Assembly (NCBI RefSeq): GCF_016894265.1
Contig: NZ_CP069791.1
Coordinates: forward strand, 744,001 to 808,000
DNA: 64,000 nt
Source of the DNA: Corynebacterium tuberculostearicum
Lineage (GTDB): Bacteria > Actinomycetota > Actinomycetes > Mycobacteriales > Mycobacteriaceae
Direction of reading: 5' to 3'
Shown here: piece after piece, positions 8,577 to 15,928 of the stretch
Layout: each line of letters starts with the position of its first letter
Numbering within the stretch: position 1 is the first letter of the stretch
Translations under genes and position numbers: made by a program
Notes under the pieces: model-generated
Told to the model about the DNA's origin: nothing
What the model saw: the letters and a program-made list of their open reading frames with translations, nothing else
Database searches by the model: none

Positions 8577-9611
8577 ATGCCAATTGCAACCCCTGAGGTC
8601 TATAACGAGATGCTGGATACCGCGAAGAAGAATGGCTTCGCGTTCCCAGCTATCAACTGCACCTCATCTGAGACAATTAACGCAGCTCTGAAGGGCTTTG
8701 CTGAGGCCGAGTCCGACGGCATCATCCAGTTCTCCACCGGCGGTGCCGCCTTCGGCTCCGGCCTGGCACTGAAGGACAAGGTCAAGGGTGCTCAGGCACT
8801 GGCCGCATTCGCTCATGAGGCCGCCAAGCACTACGGCGTGAATATCGCGCTGCACACCGACCACTGCCAGAAGGAGGTACTCGATGAGTACGTCCGCCCG
8901 CTGCTGGCCATCTCCCAGGAGCGCGTCGACCGCGGCGAGAACCCACTGTTCCAGTCCCACATGTGGGACGGCTCCGCTATCCCCATCGACGAGAATCTGG
9001 TCATCGCCCAGGAGTTGCTGGAGAAGGCTAAGAACGCGCACGTCATTCTAGAGGCCGAGATCGGCGTCGTCGGCGGCGAAGAGGACGGCGTCCAGGCCAA
9101 GGCAGGCGCTAACCTCTACACCTCCCCAGAGGACTTTGAAAAGACCATCGATGCCCTGGGTACCGGCGAGAAGGGCCGCTACATGCTTGCCGCTACTTTC
9201 GGCAACGTTCACGGCGTCTACAAGCCAGGCAACGTGAAGCTGCGCCCAGAGGTCCTGCTCGAGGGCCAGAAGGTGGCGCAGAAGAAGCTCGGCCTGGGCG
9301 AGGACGAGTACGCTTTCGACTTCGTCTTCCACGGTGGCTCCGGCTCCGAGAAGGAAAAAATTGAAGAGGCACTTCGCTACGGTGTCATCAAGATGAACGT
9401 GGATACCGATACCCAGTACGCCTTCACCAACCCGGTTGCTCGCCACATGATGGAGAACTACGACGGCGTCTTCAAGATCGACGGCGAGGTTGGCAACAAG
9501 AAGGCCTACGATCCTCGCTCCTACCTGAAGAAGGCAGAGCAGGGCATGTCCGAGCGCGTCATCGAGTCCTGCCAGGACCTGCACTCCGTGGGCAAGTCCA
9601 TCTCCAAGTAA
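8577..9611 (+). CDS. fda: Class II fructose-1,6-bisphosphate aldolase
   Basis: Zinc-dependent aldolase that splits fructose 1,6-bisphosphate into dihydroxyacetone phosphate and glyceraldehyde 3-phosphate in glycolysis and reverses this in gluconeogenesis. 344 residues, normal length. Zinc ligands and signature stretches are present: ALHTDHCQK, the LEAEIGVVGGEEDG loop, GNVHGVYKPG, and VFHGGSGS for phosphate binding. The ATG follows aaggatgg. The roughly 145-base upstream gap should hold its promoter, possibly around GGGCATACTTGG. Codon use is strongly biased, as for a highly expressed gene. A terminator hairpin follows at 9675-9706. Confidence 0.97.
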   Translation: MPIATPEVYNEMLDTAKKNGFAFPAINCTSSETINAALKGFAEAESDGIIQFSTGGAAFGSGLALKDKVKGAQALAAFAHEAAKHYGVNIALHTDHCQKEVLDEYVRPLLAISQERVDRGENPLFQSHMWDGSAIPIDENLVIAQELLEKAKNAHVILEAEIGVVGGEEDGVQAKAGANLYTSPEDFEKTIDALGTGEKGRYMLAATFGNVHGVYKPGNVKLRPEVLLEGQKVAQKKLGLGEDEYAFDFVFHGGSGSEKEKIEEALRYGVIKMNVDTDTQYAFTNPVARHMMENYDGVFKIDGEVGNKKAYDPRSYLKKAEQGMSERVIESCQDLHSVGKSISK

Positions 9612-9674
9612 TTGCCCTTAGCTGCTCCACACTGCTTTGAGTTGAGGCAGCCTCGTATATAGGCATGCCGAATG

Positions 9675-9706
9675 AGCCGCTTCCCCCGCGTGGGAGGCGG
9701 CTTTTC
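9675..9706 (+). terminator. Rho-independent terminator after fda
   Basis: AGCCGCTTCCC pairs with GGGAGGCGGCT across a short loop, followed by TTTTC. Lies between fda and the convergent DUF222-HNH gene. Confidence 0.8.
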
Positions 9707-9759
9707 GTACTTTCGGCCGGGGTGGTTCCGGGCGAGGGATCGATGATCGGCCGGTGCAG

Positions 9760-10845
9760 TTAGGGGTTTTGTGTGGGGCTGGGGTTGTGGTTAGGGGCGG
9801 GGTTTGGCGGCCTAGCGGGGCTGGGGACGAAGCGTGGGGTGTTGCTCCACGGCGGTACCCAGGCGACGCGGCCATCGATGCGCACCATGCGGCCGCGCTC
9901 GGTGGGGCGGGAGGGGTCGTCTTGGTTGACGGCGTTGTGGTGCGCGCACAAGGTGACCAGATTTTCTTGGTTGGTGGGCCCGCCGGCGGACCAGGCGGTG
10001 AGGTGGTGGACTTGGGCGTCGTCGGCAGGCGTATTGCAGCCCGGCCACGCGCACACGGGGTGCTCGGCCGCGGCGAGCATGCGCTGTTTCCAGGTGGCCA
10101 TGCGCTCGGTGCGGTACAGGTTCACCGGGCCGTGCTCCGGGTGGACCAGGCTGACGTAGCCGCGCTGGGCTAAGGTGCGGGCGACGAGCTGCGCGCCGGT
10201 CATGCGGGCACCGTTGGTGAGCTGGAGGGTGATATCGGCGGCGTCGGCAGGCGCGGCGACGATGCGGTCGAGCTGGTCCAGGGTGAGGATGACGTTGGTA
10301 TGCACGGCCGGCAGCGCGCCGGGGTTGCCCTCGAGGAGGACCTTCTTGGCGGCGGCGAGGGGATCATCTTTGTTGACGGAAGCGAGCACGCCCTTGATAT
10401 CGGCGATATCGGTGGGATCGGCCGTAATGGAGATGGTGTGCGGTCCGTCGGGGCGGCGGGTATAACGCACGCCGGGCTCGGGGCGACGGGGCGGATTGAG
10501 CTGCTTGAGGAGCTTCTTGGCCACAGAAGGGATGAGGCGGGCCTCGGTGCGACACAGTTCTAGGCGCAAGTCCCAGGCGCGGTTGGTATCGCGCACGCGG
10601 CGGGTATAGGACTCGATGCTATCGAGTGTGGCGAGGTCGTGAGCGCGGGTTCGGGCGGCGTCGCGAGCGAGGCGCTGCTTGCGGGTATTGGACGTGCGGC
10701 CGAAGTAGACGTGCTGCAGGCGGGCGAGCTGGGCAGCCAGAAGGGGGCTGGCTCCGGCCTCGAGGAGCGAGTCTTCGGAGCAGCCCTGAAATTCGGCGAT
10801 GAGATCGACGCCGCGGCGGCATAGCGAGAGAAATTCGGTGTTCAC
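9760..10845 (-). CDS. DUF222/HNH endonuclease-domain protein (13E12 type)
   Basis: 361 residues from the GTG at 10845; a GTG at 10953 would add 36 residues, and neither has a clear ribosome binding site. The N-terminal two thirds are helical (DUF222-like); the C-terminal part carries an HNH nuclease motif: CAWPGCNTP, then VHHLTAWSAGG, NLVTLCAHHNAVN, with the Cys pairs and His residues needed for zinc and metal binding. Such genes are multicopy in mycolic-acid actinobacteria and sometimes linked to mobile elements, but substrate and role are unknown. It is convergent with fda and divergent from the FUSC-type gene. Confidence 0.82.
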   Translation of the reverse strand: MNTEFLSLCRRGVDLIAEFQGCSEDSLLEAGASPLLAAQLARLQHVYFGRTSNTRKQRLARDAARTRAHDLATLDSIESYTRRVRDTNRAWDLRLELCRTEARLIPSVAKKLLKQLNPPRRPEPGVRYTRRPDGPHTISITADPTDIADIKGVLASVNKDDPLAAAKKVLLEGNPGALPAVHTNVILTLDQLDRIVAAPADAADITLQLTNGARMTGAQLVARTLAQRGYVSLVHPEHGPVNLYRTERMATWKQRMLAAAEHPVCAWPGCNTPADDAQVHHLTAWSAGGPTNQENLVTLCAHHNAVNQDDPSRPTERGRMVRIDGRVAWVPPWSNTPRFVPSPARPPNPAPNHNPSPTQNP

Positions 10846-10927
10846 ATGGCCGAAGCTAAAGGGGGCTCGAGGGCCGAACAAGCGGTGCGCGGCCGGGGAG
10901 GTGGAAATTGTGGATAGGTGGGGGAAA

Positions 10928-10943
10928 AGGGGGCGTCGGCAAG
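10928..10943 (+). repeat. 16-bp word AGGGGGCGTCGGCAAG, copy 1
   Basis: Exact copy of a word found four times in the window, always on this strand. Here it lies upstream of the preferred start of the DUF222-HNH gene, so probably between genes. Confidence 0.6.
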
Positions 10944-11010
10944 AGCTATCCACAAGCCGGCCGACGGCCGAGATGCGCGGGGCCGGCGGCGATGGTAAGG
11001 GCGGTCTTCT

Positions 11011-12210
11011 ATGCTGGAGGTCATGTCGGAAGCGAAGGAAAGAGTCTCAACGCGGCAGAAGCTGCGGGTGATTGACCGCTCGGTGCTCTCGCGGGTCAAC
11101 CGCATCCGCTCGCGGTTTGTCTACATCATCCAGGCGACCATTGGCGCGGCGCTCGCGTACTGGGTGGCCGGCGATGTGGTGGGGCACCCGCAGCCGTTCT
11201 TTGCGCCGATTTCTGCGGTCATCATTCTGGGGATGTCCGGTGGGGACAGGATGAAAAAGGCGCTGGAGATGTCGATTGGCGGCATCATTGGCGTGGCCGT
11301 GGGCGACCTGCTCTTCCAGATAGTGGGCCAAGGGCCGTTCCAGATTTTCTTCATTGTGGGCGCGGGCCTGGTGGTGGGCTCGTTTCTGACCAAGTCGCCG
11401 CTGGTGACCAACCAGATTGTCTTTGGCGCGATTTTGATCGCCACGATTTTCCCACCCACGGAGGGCCCGGGCGGCCTGCACCGCGCGATTGACGCGATGA
11501 TTGGCTCGGGCATTGGCCTGATAACCATTGCGTTGATTCCCAATTCCCCGTTGGTGGAAGCGCGGCGCGAGGTGTCGAAGGTGCTTAAGGTTGCCTCGAG
11601 CATTCTTGCCGACGTCACTTATGGCATCCGCCACCAAGACCCCGGCGTCATCCGCGACGCGCGCGAGGCGGTGCGCGGTACCCAAAATAGCGTCAATACC
11701 CTGCTAAGCGCGGCGCAATCGGGCAGGGAGGCCTCGGAGGTTTCGCCGCTGTTGTGGGCCTCGCGGCGCAGCATTCGCTCGCTGGAGCGCATCCTGTTGC
11801 CGGTGGATAACGCGGTCCGCGGCGTGCGCGTGCTCTCCCGCCAGGCGCTGGGCCTGACGGAGGACCGCGACAAGGTTTCGGACAAGCAGGTGGAGTTGCT
11901 CGATGAGCTTTCTGAAATCATGCTCGCGATTAGTGAGCTCTACGGCCAGGGCAAGAAGCATGGGCACGATGAGGCGATTGAAATTCCGGACCTTGTGCAG
12001 CGTCTGCGCATCGTGGGCGGGCGCGCCGGGCTGGACATCATTGATAGGGAAGGCACGCTGTCGGCCTATATGATTCTGGGCCAGACGCGCTCGATCGTGG
12101 TGGACATGCTGATGGTGTGCGGGCTCTCGCGCGAGTCGGCCGTGGCGCACCTCGTGCCGACCTCGCAGCACCCGGCCTACCCGCCGGAGGTGTGGGGGCG
12201 CGAGGACTAG
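11011..12210 (+). CDS. FUSC/aromatic-acid-exporter-like membrane protein
   Basis: 399 residues. The N-terminal half (about residues 30-180) has several hydrophobic segments in hairpin pairs, including PFFAPISAVIILGMSGGDR and QIVFGAILIATIFPP, as in the FUSC/ArAE permease superfamily. The C-terminal half is cytoplasmic and helical. Family members are thought to export aromatic acids or similar compounds; the substrate here is unknown. ATG at 11011 has an upstream aaggg; an ATG at 11023 with ggagg only two bases before it is the alternative. Confidence 0.72.
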   Translation: MLEVMSEAKERVSTRQKLRVIDRSVLSRVNRIRSRFVYIIQATIGAALAYWVAGDVVGHPQPFFAPISAVIILGMSGGDRMKKALEMSIGGIIGVAVGDLLFQIVGQGPFQIFFIVGAGLVVGSFLTKSPLVTNQIVFGAILIATIFPPTEGPGGLHRAIDAMIGSGIGLITIALIPNSPLVEARREVSKVLKVASSILADVTYGIRHQDPGVIRDAREAVRGTQNSVNTLLSAAQSGREASEVSPLLWASRRSIRSLERILLPVDNAVRGVRVLSRQALGLTEDRDKVSDKQVELLDELSEIMLAISELYGQGKKHGHDEAIEIPDLVQRLRIVGGRAGLDIIDREGTLSAYMILGQTRSIVVDMLMVCGLSRESAVAHLVPTSQHPAYPPEVWGRED

Positions 12211-12244
12211 CGTCCTCGCGCGGAGGCAAGGACCTCGCGCGGGG

Positions 12245-13117
12245 TTAAGGGCGGACGATCTGGAGATCGCGCAGGTGGCGGTAGAACGTCACGCGGGTTA
12301 CCGGGCGCTTGTGGGGGACGGAATCGACGATGACTCGCAGCTGCGGGCCGCCGGCCTGGACGGCGCGGCCGGTGCTGACGGATTCGGGGTCGAGCTGGCC
12401 TGGCTTGCGCAGCAGCGAGCGCAGGCGGCCCTGCGACTCGACGGGGGAGGTGGCGCGGGCGGCGAGGATGCCGGGGGCGTCGGTCATCGGGACGAGGCGC
12501 GCGCCGAAGGTTTTGGGGGAAGTGGCGGCTAGGGTGTGGTCGTCGATGATGACTTCGCCGGTGAAAGAGCCATTGGAGGCGTCGGAGATGGTGGCGGAGC
12601 CGGCGACGGCGAGGCCGGAATCGTTGCGGATAAGCGGCGCAGGGCGGACCGGGGCCGTGCGGGCGAAGTCGAGGGCCTCGGCCGGGGAGGTGGGAATCCC
12701 CCAGTTCTGGGCGGCCGCGGACGGGGTGGACGGAGTGGAGGCGGCCGGCGCGGTGGTTGAGGGGGTGGAGGCTGCGGCTGAGGAGACGGGGATGAAGGCG
12801 ACCTCGGCCCAGAGGCGGTCGGAGCGCATGAGGCGGGTCAGCACGGCCGAGAGGGCGGCGTCGGAGCCGACGACGACGATGCGGGCGGGCTCAGCTAAGT
12901 GCGGGGCCTGTGGGGCAGGTTCGGGGGCGCCGAGGTGACGGACGTCGGGTTGCGCGGCAATGTCATCGAGCGAGGGAGTGGGGTCTGTGGGGAGGAGAGG
13001 GTTGAGGAAGGCGTCGATAAGCGCGAGCTCTTTGCGGGTAGGGATGGGGGAGAGATCATGGGCGTCGGCAGGCATGGCCACGCCCGGGGCGCCGCAACGG
13101 AGGAACAAAAAACGCAT
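12245..13117 (-). CDS. Diacylglycerol-kinase-like protein, degenerate; function unknown
   Basis: 290 residues from the ATG at 13117 (frame open to 13183). The stretch RIVVVGSDAALSAVLTRLMR followed by VAFIPV and NWGIP has the spacing of the diacylglycerol/NAD kinase catalytic domain (GGDGT...EVVNGL...IPLGTGN), but the GGDGT loop reads VGSDA and an Ala/Ser/Thr/Pro-rich insert interrupts it. The C-terminal part contains GEVIIDDHTL, compatible with the beta-rich second domain. A lipid- or nucleotide-binding role without kinase activity is possible. It diverges from purA across an 87-bp gap. Confidence 0.55.
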   Translation of the reverse strand: MRFLFLRCGAPGVAMPADAHDLSPIPTRKELALIDAFLNPLLPTDPTPSLDDIAAQPDVRHLGAPEPAPQAPHLAEPARIVVVGSDAALSAVLTRLMRSDRLWAEVAFIPVSSAAASTPSTTAPAASTPSTPSAAAQNWGIPTSPAEALDFARTAPVRPAPLIRNDSGLAVAGSATISDASNGSFTGEVIIDDHTLAATSPKTFGARLVPMTDAPGILAARATSPVESQGRLRSLLRKPGQLDPESVSTGRAVQAGGPQLRVIVDSVPHKRPVTRVTFYRHLRDLQIVRP

Positions 13118-13161
13118 GCGGACAATGCTACGCGGGCTTTTTGCGCCGGGAAAGTGTAAAG

Positions 13162-13183
13162 TTGGAGAGTATTTTGGCTCCAA
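13162..13183. promoter_or_regulatory. Inverted repeat upstream of purA, possible operator
   Basis: TTGGAG (13162-13167) and CTCCAA (13178-13183) are 10 bases apart, just before the purA ribosome binding site. A bound regulator is inferred, not known. Confidence 0.35.
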
Positions 13184-13204
13184 TTATGAGGAAGTGACTA
13201 AACA

Positions 13205-14497
13205 ATGGCAGCGATCGTCATTGTCGGCGCCCAGTGGGGCGACGAAGGCAAGGGCAAAGCGACCGACATCCTCGGCGGCAAGGTTGACTACGTGGTCAAG
13301 CCGAACGGCGGTAATAACGCCGGCCATACCGTCGTGGTAGGCGGCGAAAAATACGAGCTGAAGCTCCTGCCGGCCGGCATTTTGTCCGAGAACGCCACCC
13401 CGGTGCTGGGCAATGGCGTAGTGATCAACCTTGAGGCGCTCTTTGATGAGATTGACGGCCTTGAGGCCCGCGGTGCGAATGCCTCGCGCCTGAAGATTTC
13501 CGCCAATGCGCACCTAGTGGCGCCGTACCACCAGACCCTGGACCGCGTGCAGGAGCGCTTCCTGGGCAAGCGCGCTATCGGCACCACCGGCCGCGGCATT
13601 GGTCCGACCTATGCCGATAAGGTTGCGCGCATTGGCATCCGCGTGCAGGACATCTTTGATGAGTCCATCCTGCGCCAGAAGGTGGAATCCGCCCTGGATA
13701 TTAAGAACCAGATGCTGGTGAAGATGTACAACCGCAAGGCCATCGAGGCGGACCAGATTGTGGAGTACTTCCTGAGCTACCGCGATCGCCTGCGCCCGAT
13801 GGTTATCGACGCCGAGCTGGAGCTCAACCAGGCCCTCGAAGCTGGCAAGCACGTGCTCATGGAGGGTGGCCAAGCCACCATGCTCGACGTGGACCACGGC
13901 ACCTACCCGTTCGTGACCTCGTCTAACCCGACCGCCGGTGGTGCTTCCGTGGGCTCCGGCATTGGTCCAACGCGCATCAAGACCTCGCTGGGCATTATCA
14001 AGGCTTACACCACCCGCGTGGGTGCCGGCCCGTTCCCCACGGAGCTCTTTGATAAGTGGGGCGAGTACCTGCAGACCACCGGTGGTGAGATTGGTGTGAA
14101 CACCGGCCGCAAGCGCCGTTGTGGTTGGTATGACTCCGTTGTTGCGCGCTATGCCACCCGCGTCAATGGCTTTACCGATTACTTCTTGACCAAGCTGGAC
14201 GTTCTCACCGGCATCGGCGAGATTCCGATCTGCGTGGCTTACGACGTCGACGGCAAGCGCTACGACGAGCTGCCGCTTACCCAGTCCGAATTCCACCACG
14301 CCGAACCCATCTTCGAGACCATGCCGGCCTGGGATGAGGACATCACGGAGTGCTCCACCTTTGAGGAGCTGCCGCAGAAGGCACAGGATTACGTCCTGCG
14401 CTTGGAAGAGCTGTCTGGCTGCCGTATCTCCTATATCGGCGTTGGTCCGGGCCGCGACCAGACCATCGTGCGTCACGATGTCATGGAAGACCAGTAA
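13205..14497 (+). CDS. purA: Adenylosuccinate synthetase
   Basis: Joins IMP and aspartate with GTP to give adenylosuccinate, the first committed step to AMP. 430 residues, normal length. The N-terminal P-loop [11 protein letters not shown] (residues 10-20), the NNAGHTVVV loop with the catalytic His, [14 protein letters not shown] and the STNPTAGG-like [12 protein letters not shown] segment are present. ATG at 13205 follows gaggaag. A hairpin with GC-rich stem lies downstream at 14660-14696. Confidence 0.97.
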   Translation: MAAIVIVGAQWGDEGKGKATDILGGKVDYVVKPNGGNNAGHTVVVGGEKYELKLLPAGILSENATPVLGNGVVINLEALFDEIDGLEARGANASRLKISANAHLVAPYHQTLDRVQERFLGKRAIGTTGRGIGPTYADKVARIGIRVQDIFDESILRQKVESALDIKNQMLVKMYNRKAIEADQIVEYFLSYRDRLRPMVIDAELELNQALEAGKHVLMEGGQATMLDVDHGTYPFVTSSNPTAGGASVGSGIGPTRIKTSLGIIKAYTTRVGAGPFPTELFDKWGEYLQTTGGEIGVNTGRKRRCGWYDSVVARYATRVNGFTDYFLTKLDVLTGIGEIPICVAYDVDGKRYDELPLTQSEFHHAEPIFETMPAWDEDITECSTFEELPQKAQDYVLRLEELSGCRISYIGVGPGRDQTIVRHDVMEDQ

Positions 14498-14659
14498 GGA
14501 TGTAGTCCTTATTAGCGTGGTGTGAGAGCCCCACTCTCTAGCACAGCTGAACTGGCTCTCTGCACGATGTTTTTCTAGCCGCCCTAGCAGACAACAAAGG
14601 TTCCTATCCCTACCTAGCTCTTGGTCCCCTCTAAGGGATTTAGCCCTAATTGAGCGAAA

Positions 14660-14696
14660 GCGCCCGTGTACCGCCCCTGAGACGGAGTACGGGCGC
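14660..14696 (+). terminator. GC-rich stem-loop downstream of purA
   Basis: GCGCCCGTGTAC pairs with GTACGGGCGC (one bulge) around a loop of about 15 bases. It lies 160 bases after the purA stop and the U tract is weak, so termination is likely but not certain. Confidence 0.5.
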
Positions 14697-14762
14697 TGCG
14701 GCATTTCAGTGCCCTTTTAGCTGCTTGCAGAAGCGTCGCATGCCAGCATAGGTTCTTTCCCG

Positions 14763-14791
14763 TTGAACGCAATCAAAAACTAATATAAAGT
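14763..14791 (+). promoter_or_regulatory. Vegetative-type promoter for the small exported protein
   Basis: TTGAAC (14763-14768) and TAAAGT (14786-14791) with a 17-base spacer. It would give a leader of about 75 bases. Confidence 0.4.
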
Positions 14792-14871
14792 TAAGCTTGT
14801 TTTAAATGCAGAGAGTTTTTCAGCTTTCGGGGACCCTATTCCCGCGTATTTCAACACAGGGAGTTACTGTA

Positions 14872-15195
14872 ATGATTGTTAAGCTTTTGAGCGGCCTGCT
14901 TGCCACCATTATGGGATTCTTCGGCCTGGGCACCCCGGCACAGGAGGCTGCGCCGGCACCTGAGTCAGAGCAGGTTGCTGTTGCTGAGCAGGGCGCCAAC
15001 GATGACGTGCAGGCTCTTATCGACGCCGCCCATGCCAAGGCCGGCTACGAGTTCATCAGCGTCCGCTACGAGGGCGACACCGCCAATATTGCCCTGAACC
15101 CGGAGACCTACAACCCGGACAAGGATGGCGATACCTTTGAGGCAGTTTCCCAGCTCCTGCAGGAAAAGGGCTACCAGGTCACTGTCGTTCTTTAA
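14872..15195 (+). CDS. Small exported or membrane-anchored protein, unknown function
   Basis: 107 residues from the ATG at 14872, which follows cacagggag; an in-frame ATG at 14806 lacks a ribosome site. The first 20 residues are hydrophobic (signal peptide or anchor), followed by an acidic Ala/Pro/Glu linker and a small domain of about 70 residues with GYEFISVRYEGDTANIAL and a final strand QVTVVL. The fold looks alpha/beta. I do not recognise the family. It stands alone between purA and the surface-protein locus and has its own terminator. Confidence 0.7.
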   Translation: MIVKLLSGLLATIMGFFGLGTPAQEAAPAPESEQVAVAEQGANDDVQALIDAAHAKAGYEFISVRYEGDTANIALNPETYNPDKDGDTFEAVSQLLQEKGYQVTVVL

Positions 15196-15213
15196 GGCTT
15201 AGTTCATTCCAGG

Positions 15214-15269
15214 ATCCGCACTGCGGCCTCGGTAAAGCATCCGTTTGCCGACGCACGTGCGGATTTTTC
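15214..15269 (+). terminator. Rho-independent terminator after small exported protein
   Basis: ATCCGCAC (15214-15221) pairs with GTGCGGAT (15257-15264), followed by TTTTCTTT. Confidence 0.75.
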
Positions 15270-15770
15270 TTTGCCCAATTCTCCCTCGACCTTGTGCGAG
15301 ACCCCTAAGCGTGACTGTGATGACCCTAGGCAGAGTTTTCGCTCACATATGCCTTCTTGAAGGTGAATGGCAATAGGTTAAGGATTACTACGCCTCCTAT
15401 GCGCCGAACGTGTGTGCACCCCTATTGAGTGCTCTCCAGTCACACCTGTAACACCAACTTTCTATGGATGGTCCCGGAGTAACCCGAAGAAATTGCACGC
15501 AAATCAAACCCTTGAATTTGCACGAAATTAGACAAAACGTAGCGCATAGAAGTGTTCACACGGCTTTTGTCAAAACTAATCGTAGTATTGATTAAGCCAT
15601 TGGCGTGGCGCCCCGACCTTAGGGAAGGCCTAGGGTACATCGAACATATGTATTTAAAACTAGGTTGACCGTGGAAATAAGCACATTTACCTGTGGGTAT
15701 GAAATTAGAAATCCTGCATAACGTGCAGTTTTCTAAAACTTTCTGGCTGGAGCTTTAAATTTTTCCGTGA

Positions 15771-15776
15771 TATTAT
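15771..15776 (+). promoter_or_regulatory. -10 element upstream of surface-protein gene
   Basis: TATTAT within GATATTATGCTG. No strong -35 is seen. Transcription from here would give a leader of about 145 bases. Confidence 0.45.
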
Positions 15777-15793
15777 GCTGAGAGCACAATAAG

Positions 15794-15830
15794 AGTTAAT
15801 TCAGATTTGGGTTCAGAACCCTGATTAACT
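15794..15830 (+). promoter_or_regulatory. Long hairpin in predicted 5' leader
   Basis: Outer arms AGTTAAT(T)CAG and CTGATTAACT enclose an inner perfect stem GGGTTC-A-GAACCC (15809-15821), with a four-base asymmetric bulge. Confidence 0.5.
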
Positions 15831-15864
15831 GGAGTGCGTTCAAGTCTCAATTTCAGGTTCTGCT

Positions 15865-15882
15865 CAGCGAAAACATTCGCTG
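15865..15882 (+). promoter_or_regulatory. Second leader hairpin
   Basis: CAGCGAA (15865-15871) and TTCGCTG (15876-15882) form a perfect seven-base stem with a four-base loop, 46 bases before the start codon. Confidence 0.45.
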
Positions 15883-15928
15883 TACAGGAAAACGAATGTA
15901 AGTATTTGTACCGCTCGAAGAGGAAAGA

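Larger units (their letters stand above)
14498..14871. other. Intergenic region between purA and small exported protein
   Basis: 374 bases without a convincing gene. It holds one strong hairpin (14660-14696) and an AT-rich promoter-like stretch before 14872. Nothing else is recognised. Confidence 0.6.
15270..15928. other. AT-rich leader region of the giant surface-protein gene
   Basis: About 660 bases with no supported gene and clearly lower GC than both sides. The last 160 bases hold a -10-like TATTAT and two hairpins, listed separately. The reading frames in it lack ribosome sites and recognisable domains. The composition suggests that this locus was acquired or is under different constraint. 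Confidence 0.6.

Noticed and set aside
12473..12484. Further copy of the 16-bp word (CGGGGGCGTCGG)
   Set aside because: Matches only the first part of the word and ends differently (TCAT), so it was not counted as a copy.
15270..15770. tRNA, small RNA or phage attachment site in the AT-rich gap before the surface-protein gene
   Set aside because: No cloverleaf, no terminator-bounded transcript and no direct repeats at its edges could be seen.
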